Shown here: in pieces, positions 36,591-47,181 of the stretch
Layout of the letters: each line of letters opens with the position of its first letter
How positions within the stretch are numbered: the first letter of the stretch is position 1
Source of the DNA: Agrostemma githago
Taxonomy: Eukaryota; Streptophyta; Magnoliopsida; Caryophyllales; Caryophyllaceae
Length of the DNA: 64,000 nucleotides
Direction of reading: 5' to 3'
Assembly (NCBI GenBank): GCA_958450325.1
Contig: OY288256.1
Location: forward strand, 15,842,557 to 15,906,556
The notes under the pieces: model-generated
Database searches by the model: none
Seen by the model: only the letters and a program-made list of their open reading frames with translations
What the model was told of the DNA's origin: nothing
Program-made: the position numbers and the translations under genes

Positions 36591-37157
36591 TATAAGACAA
36601 ACTCCATGATTTCGATTATGAAATCAGTCCCATGATCATTATAGATTCGATTTAATTCAACCCTAATACAATTATTGAACGGAAAAGAGGACTAACCTTG
36701 GTCAATGTCTTACGACGCACTCAATAATAATATTAATATAAGAAGAATAAAGACCCAAATATGATTCTCCTCCTTATCCCTTTGGCTTGATGTTTCTCTT
36801 AAGATGGAATAAGAAACTTTGAATAAGCCCTTTAATTGTCTGTCACTTTTACAAAGTATTGTTTTGATAGATAACAAGAACGTACACTGTTCTTGTATAA
36901 ATACAAGTTGACAGATAAACAATTCATGAAGAGTCATACCTCTTCATGATAACTTTTCATGACAATCAGTAATTTTAAAGGGTCTAATTCATATAATTAG
37001 GGTAAGGTAGGAGGGAATAGTAATTCCCGAACTTTAATTATGTTAACCGAAACCGAACCATCACAGTGTCGACTTTATATTAAAGTTCCGTTAAACGTGA
37101 ACTCGTTATTTACAAACCCGAAAGACACAATGCCATAAGAATATAAATATCCTAACA
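36591..37157 (-). repeat. Copia 5' LTR
   Basis: A 567-bp LTR without the nested non-coding element. It starts TGTTAGGATATT on the minus strand and ends TCTTATA next to the PBS. It is followed on the plus strand by the target duplication CGTCG and the resumed GDSL coding sequence. Confidence 0.93.
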
Positions 37158-37922
37158 CGTCGTGGCAGGCTCAACTGCCGTGGACACTTCCGCCCTGCAG
37201 TCTATGGGTATCCTCTCACCCGTCACCCCCTCCTCTTTGAACGTCCAATTGAATTGGTTTCGCGCCCACCTGGAGACCCTCTGCGAGGACGGCTTGGAGT
37301 GCTGGGACAAGCTCTGCAGGTCCCTTGTTCTGATTGAGACGGGTGGGAATGATTACAACTACGCGTTGGGAGAAGGGAGGACGATGGTTCAAGTGTGTGA
37401 GATGGTACTCCAGGTTGTGGGTGCTACCAAAAACGCAGTTGGGCGGGTCATTAGCCTGGGTGTCACCCGGGTTTACATTCCAGGCAACTTCCCCATCGGA
37501 TGCCTGCCCATCTACAAGGCCACATTCCAAAACACCGATGAAGATGAGTTTAAAATTGTTTGGGCGAACTCAATGCTTTTGCTAGATACCACAACGATTA
37601 TCTCAAAGACGCCATCAAAGAATTGAGACAAGAGTACCCGGAAGTGGCCGTTCTGTATGGGGACTACTACTCGGCATTGAGAAGGATGATTGGTAACGCG
37701 GGGGCTCTTGGATTCGACGTACCAAATGTGTTCACAGCGTGTTGTGGATCGGGTGACAATAAGTATAACTTTGACGTAACGCATCTTTGCGGGTCCCAAC
37801 GGTATGAGGTTTGCGCAGATCCGAGCAAGTTCATCAGCTGGAATGACATCCATATGACTCAACAGGGTTACAAACTGATGTCTCAGTGGCTGCTCCCAAG
37901 ACTCGTTCAGGACCTCAATTAA
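37158..37922 (+). pseudogene. GDSL esterase/lipase, 3' fragment
   Basis: It continues the gene broken at 7643. It encodes VVAGSTAVDTS (block II region), ETGGNDYNYA with the conserved Gly-Asn-Asp of block III, then VYIPGNFPIGCLPIY, FARYHNDYLKDAI, VLYGDYYSA, FTACCGSG and the block V region SWNDIHMTQQGYK (about 37,836-37,873). The catalytic dyad is normally Asp-x-x-His; the His is present, but the Asp position reads Asn. One more frameshift lies at about 37,550-37,562: the first frame runs on to a stop at 37,626, while the true frame resumes with LGELNAF. The stop is at 37,920. With the 5' part the protein would be about 380 residues, normal for the family. Members are secreted Ser esterases/lipases with varied substrates, and the substrate here is unknown. 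Confidence 0.88.
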
Positions 37923-38059
37923 CCTTGCCAAAGTTTAGTACATAGTTTAATTTAGTCGGTATTTCCTATAGATTATGCTTAGTTTATTAGAATTCTACTA
38001 TTATTATTAGGTTAATTACATTGGTGATGTATTTCGCTAATTAAGAAATTTAATCCAAC
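37923..38059 (+). other. GDSL 3' flank
   Basis: AT-rich sequence after the stop codon. No poly(A) tract typical of a processed copy is visible. The tandem array begins soon after. Confidence 0.4.
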
Positions 38060-38819
38060 TCTATCATTATCAGCTAAATTTATAGTCTTAAGATCTCATT
38101 TTAAGACTCAAAAATGTTTGGTTGATATCGATATACGAATGATTACTCTTATTTATAATACTCGTATAGAATTTCATCACCTTATCATAATTTTTTGATG
38201 TGAGATAATTACTTAAGTTAACACATGATTACTTTTATTTGTTTGAAATGTAAGAGCGAGTGATTATTTTTATTTATAATTATAACATAGAAATTTATCA
38301 CCTTATTATATTTTTTCGATGCAGATAATTTTACTATTTTTATATGTAATAGATTCATTACTTTTTCGAGCAAATAATTCATAACTTTAAAATAATTTTT
38401 CAATGTGGGAAAATTTTACTCACGTTTACAGTCTTAAGAGATATTTTTTAAGACTCAAAATGAATAATTTTACTTAAGTTTATTATAGTCTTAAGTTTCT
38501 AAAACTCAAAAGATGTTTGGTTGATATCTACGAAATTTATGACTTTATAATAATTTTTCGATGTGGGAAATTTTACTAGATTCTAAAGGGTTTGTTTTTC
38601 CATCTAAGTTATTATGGACGAACGATTGCTCTTATTTATATAATATAACTCGATCACCTTATTATCATTTTGGACAAATGATTACTCTTATTTATATAAT
38701 AGAATTTTACCATCTTATTATAATTTTTCGATGTGGATAATCTTACGTAAGTTCGCAAGCGTTTTTTTAAGACTCAAAAGATTTTTTTTATTTATATTTA
38801 AGTACAAATAATCAATCAT

Positions 38820-38876
<57 letters not shown>

Positions 38877-41860
38877 AAGAATTTTTCGAGCGATCTCATT
38901 GGTCCGTTTCATTAAACCTCAAATTAGGAAAGTATCATAAATAATAAAAAAAATCAATTAGAGAATCTTTTAATATTATAATATATATTTAATTTATTAT
39001 ATTAATGTAATGTTTTACAATTCTGACATAAAAACCTTTAGACTTCATTTTTTAAATACGTTATCATAAAATAAATTATAAAAATGAAATAATTAGATTC
39101 GTGGTAAAAAATGCTTTCATTAGAGTATAAATTTTATATTATTTATTTCACATTATGTGATGAATTTATTACATATAACAGTTGTAAAATTATCCCACAT
39201 CGACAAATTATAATATGATAATGAAATTCTATATTATAAATAAGAGAAATCCTTCATTGTTCGATATCTACCAAAAATCATTTGAATCTCAAAAGGAGTT
39301 CTTAAGACTATAAACCTCAATTAGTTATCCTATATTAAAAAATTATGAAATTCTATATTACAAATATTAGTAATCATTCGGTTTTAAATATTGACCAAAA
39401 AACATTTGAGTCTTAAATTTTTTTTTAATATATAGGACTACAAATATAAAATCATCCCACGTTGAAAAATTATAGTGATTGATGAAATTCTATATTATAA
39501 ACAAGAACTAAGATTTTTAAGACTAAATTTTTTTTAACATTAGTTGTTTGTGTGATGTGGGATAATTTTTTATTTTTTTTTTCTGTAAGTCATTATTATT
39601 TGTTTCATATTTTAAATCATTATTAGAGTATAGATTTCATATTATTTGTTTCACATTATGGGATAAATTTAGTACATATAACAGTTGTGAAATTATCCCA
39701 CATCGACAATCTATAATATGGTTATGAAATTCAATATTATAAATTAGAGGAATCATTCGTTCTTAGATATCTACCAAAAATCTTTTGAGTTTCAAAAAGA
39801 GCTCTTAAGACTATAAGTAAATTATCTTATATTGAAAAATTATGATGAGGTGATGAAATTTTATATTATATCATTTGGTTTTAAATATCGATCAAGAAGA
39901 ATTTTTAAATAAGAGTAATTAATATGTCTTTATAGTCTTGAAAATAGCTCTTAAGACTATAAACTTAAATAATTACCCCACATCGAAAAAATTATGACGA
40001 GGTGATAGGAGACTAAAACTTAAATAAATTATCCCACATTGAAAATTATAAACAAGTTGATGAATTTTATATTATGAATAAAGAGTAACCATTCGTTCTT
40101 AAATATTAATAAAAAAGCTTTTAATTCTTAAAAAGTCACTTAATAAGACTACAAGTTTAAGTAAGATAGATCTCACATCGAAAATTTATAATAAGGTGAT
40201 GAAACTTTATATTATAAATAAGAGTAACCATGTACTTCTATATTAACCAAAAATCTTTTGAGTCTTAAAGATAATTTAAAACTATAAACTTATAAAATTA
40301 TCTCACATTAGAAAAATTATAAAGTTTCATCAACCAAAAATCTTTTGAGTCTTACAAAAGATGCTAACACTATACATTAAGTACACAAATTATAATAAGG
40401 TAATGAAATTCTATACATTATAAATAAAACTATTAATAATTCATCCATAGAGATCAACAAATAATCTTTTTACTTTTCAAAAAAAAAATTCCAAGTAAGG
40501 TGACATGAACCAATAATTATCCCACATTGATAAATTATAATAGGGTGATGAATTTCTATTACGGAGTATATATAAATAAGAATAATCACCTTCAATACAA
40601 ATAATAGTAAAATTATCTCACATCGACAATTTATTAATAAGGTGATGAAATTCTATATTATAAATATGAGTAATCATTGGTTATCCACCAAAAATCTTTT
40701 GAGTCTTAAAGAGCTCTTAAGATTATAAATCTTAAGTAATTATCACACAAGTAAAGTTATCCCACATCGACAATTTATTAATAAGGTGATGAAATTCTAC
40801 ATTATAAATATGAGTTATCATTGTTTTTAAATATCGACCAAAAAAACTTGTGAGGCTTAAAATGACTCTTAATAAGGCTACAAACATAAAATTACCCCAC
40901 ATTGAAAAATTTAAAATAAGATGATGATTTTATATCAAAATTTAAAATAAGATGATGATTCTATATTTACAAATAAGAGTAATCATGTGTTCTTTTGGTC
41001 TTAAAAAGAGCTCTTAAGACAGTAAATTATCCCACATCGAAAAATTATAAATAAGAAATTCTATATTATAAATTAGAGTAATCATTCACCATTAGATATC
41101 AACCATAACTTTTTTGAGTCTTAAGACTGTCAACTCAAGTAAAATTATCCCACATCGAAAAATTATGATGAGTTGATGAAATTTTATATTATAAATATGA
41201 CTAATCATTCAATCGATTTCTTATGATGAGGTAATAAAATTTTATATTTCGTATTATAAATAAGATAAGATTAATCATTCGTTCTTAGATATTAATAAAA
41301 AATCTTTTGAGTCTTAACAAAACACTTGAGAACTTACGTAATATTATCCCACATCAAAATTTTTTAATAAGGTGATGAAATTCTATTATATAAATAAGAG
41401 TAATCACTTGTCCAAAATTATAATAAGGTAATCGAATTCTATTATATAAATATGAGTAATCGTTCGTCCTTAATAATTTCGATAGAAAAAAACATTTTCA
41501 GTCTTAAAAAGAGCTCTTAAATCCATAAACTTAATTATGTAAAATTATCACACACTTTTTGAGTCTTAAAAAAAGTTCTTTAAGACTATAAACTTGAGTA
41601 AAATCATTCAACATCGAAAAATTATGATGACTTGATTAAGTTCTATATTATAAATAAGAGTAACCATTCGTCCATTAATATCATAAAATTATCTCACTTC
41701 GAAAAATTATATAATAGGGCAATGAAATTTCATTACATAATTAAAAGTAATCATTCGTCCTTAAATCTCAACAAAAAAAAATAAAGACTTTTTAAAACTA
41801 TAAAATTAAGTAAAATTATTTCACATTGAAAGAGTAATGTCATTGAAAGATGTTGTGTTT
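38060..41860. repeat. AT-rich tandem array with snRNA-promoter-like monomers, two orientations
   Basis: Diverged monomers of about 130-190 bp share an ordered set of blocks. First is ATCCCACATCG, next AAAAATTATAATAAGGTGATG, then AAATTCTATATTATAAATAAG, ATCAACCAAAAATCTTTTGAG and an inverted pair AGTCTTAA...TTAAGACT. I count roughly 20 recognisable copies of the first block on the plus strand between 39,190 and 42,030. About five lie on the minus strand between 38,100 and 38,760, so the first part is inverted relative to the rest. The orientation switch is near the (TA)n run. RTCCCACATCG is the known upstream sequence element of plant snRNA genes, and a TATA-like block follows it in most units. 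Confidence 0.75.
38822..38872. repeat. (TA)n microsatellite near the orientation switch of the array
   Basis: About 25 TA units. Monomers on its left read on the minus strand and those on its right on the plus strand. Confidence 0.9.
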
Positions 41861-42382
41861 TTTAGTAGACGGTTTGTCCCACATTGAAAAAATAATGTCA
41901 CTGTGTGAAGTAAGAAGTTGGACTAAATAGGAAATATTTACGATGGGAAGAAGATAGAAAGACAGACGAAAATAGAATATGGAAGAAGATAGAAGAAAGA
42001 AGGAAATACTCCGTATTATAATTGTACCACATTGAATGATTATCATGAGAGGTAATCATATGATTATAAACTGAAGAGGTGATCCTATGATTATAAAATT
42101 GAAGTCATTATTGATTCTTAGTGAAATTTGTTAGAAGAAAGTTTAAATTTGTGTTATTAAATATTAATTTATTTTTAATAATCTATTAAATACGGAGTAT
42201 TAATTTGATAGAAAGTTATTCAAAGTATAAAGTTTGAAAAATGATGTTAGTTAAGGTATAAAATATCAATTTACCTTTTTTTTTCTTTTTTTAATTTTCA
42301 TATGAGATATTTTACTTCTATATAACTTTTTTACAATGTAATTAAGCCAACTAACCCGTGCAGCACACGGGCTTTAATCTAG
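41861..42382 (+). mobile_element. Helitron-type 3' end, element start not found
   Basis: A short perfect hairpin CCCGTG-CAGCA-CACGGG at 42,355-42,371 is followed seven bases later by CTAG (42,379-42,382) and then T. Plant Helitrons end in a hairpin plus CTRR inserted before T. The start (A followed by TC) was not found. The tandem array upstream may lie inside the same element. No Rep/helicase coding sequence is present in the window, so it would be non-autonomous. A further minus-strand monomer-like piece follows at 42,421-42,500. Confidence 0.55.
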
Positions 42383-42506
42383 TTAATCTTATTTACGGAG
42401 TATAATATTCACTTGCTCATATTTTCGATGTATGATAATTTTGACTTAAGTTTAGATGTAGTCTTAAGAACTCTTAGTATACTTTTACTTCAGTCGATAC
42501 TCTTAA

Positions 42507-42954
42507 GGGGACGTTTGGTTGATCAAATTTGGGTATAAGGTATGGGTTTGGAATGACCTAACCCCATACCTAGTGTTTGTTAGGAAAAAAACAATTTTCA
42601 TACCCATACCTCAAACCCATGAGGTATCAGGTATGGGTTTCCCATACCCAACCCCCTCCTTGGGTGTGAGATTGATATCGGAATCAATTTAACAAAAAAA
42701 ATGATACTTGTGTTAAATGTTATAAAAAAAATACATCCGATTAAAGCTTAATATACATGAAATTAATTAAATTATTAAAAAATAAATATTTTAAATGTCT
42801 TTTTTTGAAGATTATTGACACTAGTCAAGTATTAACCCGATGCCAATTAGAATCGAAACAAACACAAGGTATGAGGAATCAAGTTCCAATCCCATACCAT
42901 CTTGGTATGATTCTTCAGTCCCAATCCATACCTATGCATGAAACAAACGCCCCC
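42507..42954. mobile_element. Tourist-like MITE (448 bp)
   Basis: The left end GGGGACGTTTGGTTGATC and the inverted right end GGGGGCGTTTGTTTCATG are flanked by TAA (42,504-42,506 and 42,955-42,957). Repeated ATACCCATACC/GGTATGGGT blocks fill the interior. There are no coding regions. TIR sequence and 3-bp duplication fit PIF/Harbinger MITEs. Confidence 0.75.
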
Positions 42955-42957
42955 TAA

Positions 42958-43547
42958 GTGTGGGTCCCAGACCTTCATTCATCTCAATATGGATGGATGG
43001 ATCGATGGATGAACTTCATTTTAAAAAACGGGAACACGTTGTCAGGGGGGCACTCCATCCTCTCCCACATCACTCACTTTACAACTCCCTCACTCTCCGT
43101 CATTCAATTCAAATTCATTTCAAAACTCTCATTTCGTAATTTTTCCTTCACTTTACAACTCTCTATCAAAACTCTCATTTCCTAATTTTTTTTCCTCAAA
43201 ATCAAGCTCAATCTAAATCAAAATCAGAATTTTTACCTTCAACGATATTATCCATCCTTTGGAGTATTTATAAAATTAATCATCTTCAATTTTATTCTAG
43301 ATTATTAATAAGATGTGAGAGATATTATTGATTTTTTTATTTATTAACTTGGTAGAACCCTAATTTTCAAGTGTATGTTGCATTTTTTTTCTTTTTCCAT
43401 TAATTTATGGTAATGAAATGGATAATTTAACAAATTAAAAATAACATTTATGAAAGAAATAAGTATATTGAAATGTATTTGTTAAATTGAAAGACCCATG
43501 ATTACAATATTGCTACATTTTATAAGATTTCGAATTGAATACTGACC
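42958..43547. other. Unassigned intergenic DNA
   Basis: Pyrimidine-rich sequence (43,050-43,200) resembling a gene leader, then AT-rich sequence. I could not connect it to a coding exon. Confidence 0.35.
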
Positions 43548-44020
43548 GTGTGACTTTTATATCTATGTTGTGTGACTTTGAATGCATTTTGTGTGACTTT
43601 GATTGGTCCATGTGTATTTTGTGTGACATTGATTGATTCGCTTGAATGTGTGACTTTAGTATGTACGCTCTGTGACTTTGAATGTATTTTGTTTGACTTT
43701 GATTGATTCATATGTATTTTCTGAGACTTTCATTAAATTATATACATGTGTGACTTTTGCATATACACTCTGTGAGTTTGAATGTATTTTGTGTGACTTT
43801 GATTGATTCATATGTATTTTGTGAGACCTTCATTAAACTACATGCATGTGTGACTTTTGAATATACGTTGTGTGCCTTTGAATGTATTTTGTGTGACTTT
43901 GATTCATATGTATTTTGTGTGACCTTAATTGATTCACATGCATGTGTGACTTTTGTAAGTACGTTGTGGGAGTTTGAATGTATTTTGTATGACTTTGGTT
44001 GGTTCATTGCATAAACAAAT
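43548..44020. repeat. ~100-bp tandem array (GTGTGACTTT repeats)
   Basis: Nearly five units start GTGTGACTTT at about 43,548, 43,646, 43,746, 43,847 and 43,943. Each unit holds internal half-repeats TGTGTGACTTTGA. The open frames on both strands are consequences of the repeat. Confidence 0.85.
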
Positions 44021-44331
44021 TGTGTGACTGTTTTATCTTAAATTTGTGTCCGACTGCAGAGTTTGGATGATAACAGTGTTGAGGGTGATGCAACTCATTT
44101 GATGAAGACATCCACTCGATGTTCCAGCAGTTTGAGAGTGTTTTGAAGCTAGAAAGACTTTTCAAGCTCACGTGGTCGCTTTAAAGAATTTAGTAATGAA
44201 TTATGAAGATTAGTGCTTGCAAGATGGTGCCAAGTAGTATGCATGTTTTTATGTTTTTATGCGTGTATGTTTATATACTTTAGTTATTATAACGTTTTCC
44301 TTAATGTATGATACCACCTTTAAATGAATGT
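44021..44331 (+). other. Possible exon remnant, unidentified
   Basis: After an acceptor-like CTGCAG (about 44,055) there is a moderately codon-like stretch to about 44,200, but it is too short to identify. Athila-like A1 is inserted immediately after. Confidence 0.25.
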
Positions 44332-44718
44332 TGATCGGTCGTATTTAGTCATGGGTATAATGATGATTTAAGTGTAATTGGGTTGACTAAATCAGTGTTT
44401 TTATGTCCCGTTGGTGTAATATTTATGATATCATTGTTATAAGCCTATTTGAGGATTCTCGGTTCGGGTCGTGAATAAAAAGAGAAAACAAAACTTGGAA
44501 GGCCCAAGATGAAGATATACCGAAGAAGTCCGGATCGAGAATGGGAGGAAACAAGATTATCGAGAAACAAAGCATAGAATTCAACGTGCCATGTGTGTTG
44601 TACCGGAAGACCACAAGTCGTGCCAAGTACCCACAGGTCGCTCGCATTGCTGGAGTGGAAGGCAGTCAACATACTATTGTGTTGTGTCAGCCTTGTTGGA
44701 TTATTCTTAGGATTAGTA

Positions 44719-44777
<59 letters not shown>

Positions 44778-45711
44778 TAGACTTTGGTAAGTGTTAGACT
44801 TACCTTAGTTTTATTAGACTACTATTAATGCCTAGTTTTATGAATATAGATCATTATTATTCATATTCATCTTTAGAGTTGTACGTTCATTAGGGATGAA
44901 CCCTAGTTCTATGTGTAACTAATTTTCTCATCTCGGTTCAAGACATTGAAACACTTAACTATCAGTTGTGAGTTTGAAAGTTCTAATCTTTATTCTTGAT
45001 TATTGATTAATTGCTCAGTTTAATTATATATGAATGTTGTTATTGATTTCTAGAGTGATCAACTAGGTTTCTATTTCATTGTTCTATTGTTAGTTTTGTT
45101 AATTGAACAGGATTTGTTGATTAACTTGACCTGAGTAACATCTAAGACTTAATTATTGAACGAGATTCGTTGATATTAAGACTTAGGAGCAATTATCATA
45201 GATTTATAGCACAACTGGATTGTATGTGTTTATTTATCTCTTTATCGAATTCTCTATTTATTAATGCTGTTGTTGAATTAAATCTAGAACTGGATTGTTT
45301 AGGTTGTTTAACAGTTAGGACTAATTAAGAACGGGATACGTTTTAATTAGTTATCCATAAGGAGGATTAGAATCTACGATTCACGATAAAGTAATCAAGA
45401 GTAATAATTTGAACCGGATTTCGATGATCAATTGTGATTAAGTTGTGGATTTGTTCTTGACCGAGACCTTTTAATCATCTGATTTAGTTAAAGTTTTAAT
45501 CTTTATCAGTTTTAGTTGTTAGAAAATCATTCAAAACCCCCCTTTCTTAGTGTTTAATTAATTAGTTATTTATCGTTCTACATTAGTACGCATTTATAGT
45601 TAATCCGATTCTCTGTGGGTTCGACCCTTATTTCCATTATACTACTGTTTTAGTTAGTTGGTTATAAGTGATTATAAATTATAATTTGAGGCGTACGACT
45701 TCAGCCTGTCA
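44332..45711 (+). repeat. A1 5' LTR
   Basis: It starts TGATCGGTCGTATTTAG and ends TTCAGCCTGTCA. It contains a (TTA)n microsatellite at about 44,720-44,775. The Leu- or Tyr-run open frames across it are artefacts. Confidence 0.93.
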
Positions 45712-45862
45712 AATTTTGGCGCCGTTGCCGGGGAATTGGCGTTAATTATTTTTATGTGTTAGTGTAGAGTTAGTTTTTTTATAGTCGTTATTTTTTTTTT
45801 AGAGTCTAGTTTAGTTTTAATTTTTGTTGAGTATTTTTAGTGAGTTTTAGTCTATCTGATAG

Positions 45863-47181
45863 ATGGCGACTAAATATTTCCCTCAATATGAGCATGAACT
45901 GTTTTACAAATATTTTGATAGATTGAGTGAGTATGTCTCTAGATGTCGTCACCGATATCAAATTTGGGAACTCTGTCATGTGGTATACAATGGGTTAAAT
46001 GATGAAACTTTGATGCATGTTGATTCTTTAAGTGAAGGGAGATTCGTTGATGGACTTAGTTATCAGGAGAAGTGGGAACTTTTCATATACTTGGCTCACG
46101 ACACTGAAGAATGGGAGTTTGAAAACTCACGTTCTGGACACCTTCAACGAGTTTCGATAAGAATTTAAACACCCAACATGATTCTCGTATATCCACGGAA
46201 GACATGATTAGAGACCTGATTACTGCTCAAATGACCCTTCAAGCTAGTATGGCTCAATTCGGGCAAGAGAACAATGGTAGTATCGAGAACCTTGAGAGTC
46301 ATTTAGTGCAAATAACAGAATCTAATGATAGACTAGAGGCACAAGATGAGTTTTCTCTTAATTTTAAGGAGTCTGAAGTTAGTAAGAACATAGAGTTTGA
46401 TGGCACTCTCCCCCTCGAACCCGATTTGGTATGTCACTCTTATAAAGAGTGTGATGTTGATAGTGATGATGGTTTTTGGGATGACGAGGAAGATGATTAT
46501 GATGATTCGATATACTCCCCATCCTCTTGCACTGTTTCTACACATATTGATCCCTCTTGCACTAACGAAACACACGTTTTGGAAAGTTCCTTAAGTCACA
46601 ATGATACGAGTGATATTTCTATCTTGGAGGATTCTCTAGTTATGATGGTTGAGAATGAGCAAGAGGATACAAGTGTGACCATTGAAGAGACAACGGAATT
46701 TAGAGAAGGAGAAGAAGATATAGTTGTTTTTGATGAGGCAAAAGACGATTTCCCTAAGAGAAGTGAATTAGTTAGCATGAACGACAATGATGAGATGGTG
46801 GGAGAAACGGAAGGTATATTTACTAAATCTTATATTCACAAGGAAAAATCACCACCGATTCCTCTCGAGTCTTCATTGGTGTTAATTCCGGGAAAGTTTT
46901 ATGTCGACCCTCGAGCCTATTTGACTATACCCATGAAAAACCCATCTTATAAAGAGGAGTACATTGATATGAATTCATTTTTTGAGCATATATGGTCAGA
47001 AAGACGTTCATCGCAAGATTATTATGATGTGCTTAGTTACAGGTGGTGTCAATTGATTTTTATCTCTTACCGTCACTATTCTAATCTATTTGCGAGTATT
47101 TTTGATCAATTGCTAAGGGCGTTGAGTTGTTCCGCGCCTAATGTAACATTCACTTCACTCGATTACTCCATTGTCGGTTGA
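45863..47181 (+). pseudogene. A1 gag-derived ORF with acidic extension, one frameshift
   Basis: The ATG at 45,863 opens a frame of 101 codons similar to the C-terminal part of Athila gag: FYKYFDRLSEYVSRC, then WELCHVVYNGLNDET and the EKWELFIYLA segment. A one-base deletion near 46,130 compared with A2 ends it at 46,168. The downstream part reopens at 46,204 for 325 codons: a Gln/Asn-rich stretch, a long Asp/Glu-rich region (about residues 85-215 of this part), and a C-terminal segment with KFYVDPRAYLTIP and aromatic-rich SYRWCQLIFISYRHYSN. I recognise no domain in the last part. The N-terminal half of a normal gag is absent. Confidence 0.7.

Larger units (their letters stand above)
7644..37157 (-). 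mobile_element. Copia LTR retrotransposon inserted in the GDSL gene, itself holding nested elements
   Basis: A minus-strand element about 6.9 kb long without its passengers. It has two LTRs, a PBS matching initiator tRNA-Met beside the right LTR (36,576-36,588; TGGTATCAGAGCC on the minus strand), and a purine-rich tract beside the left LTR (10,351-10,360). It carries one gag-pol reading frame from 35,281 down to 10,689, so the order is gag, protease, integrase, RT, RNase H as in Copia. Flanking 5-mers CGTCA (7639-7643) and CGTCG (37,158-37,162) fit a target duplication of CGTCG with one later G-to-A change. Joining the flanks restores the GDSL frame. The frame carries three nonsense codons and two large insertions, so the element cannot encode its own proteins. 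Confidence 0.93.

Noticed and set aside
43520..44014. Repeat-like frames on both strands
   Set aside because: They translate the 100-bp tandem array, and no unit length or codon pattern supports selection.
44541..44790. Frames with long Leu or Tyr runs (also at 49,735-49,981)
   Set aside because: They read through the TTA microsatellite of the A1 LTRs, and the same frames are present in both LTRs.
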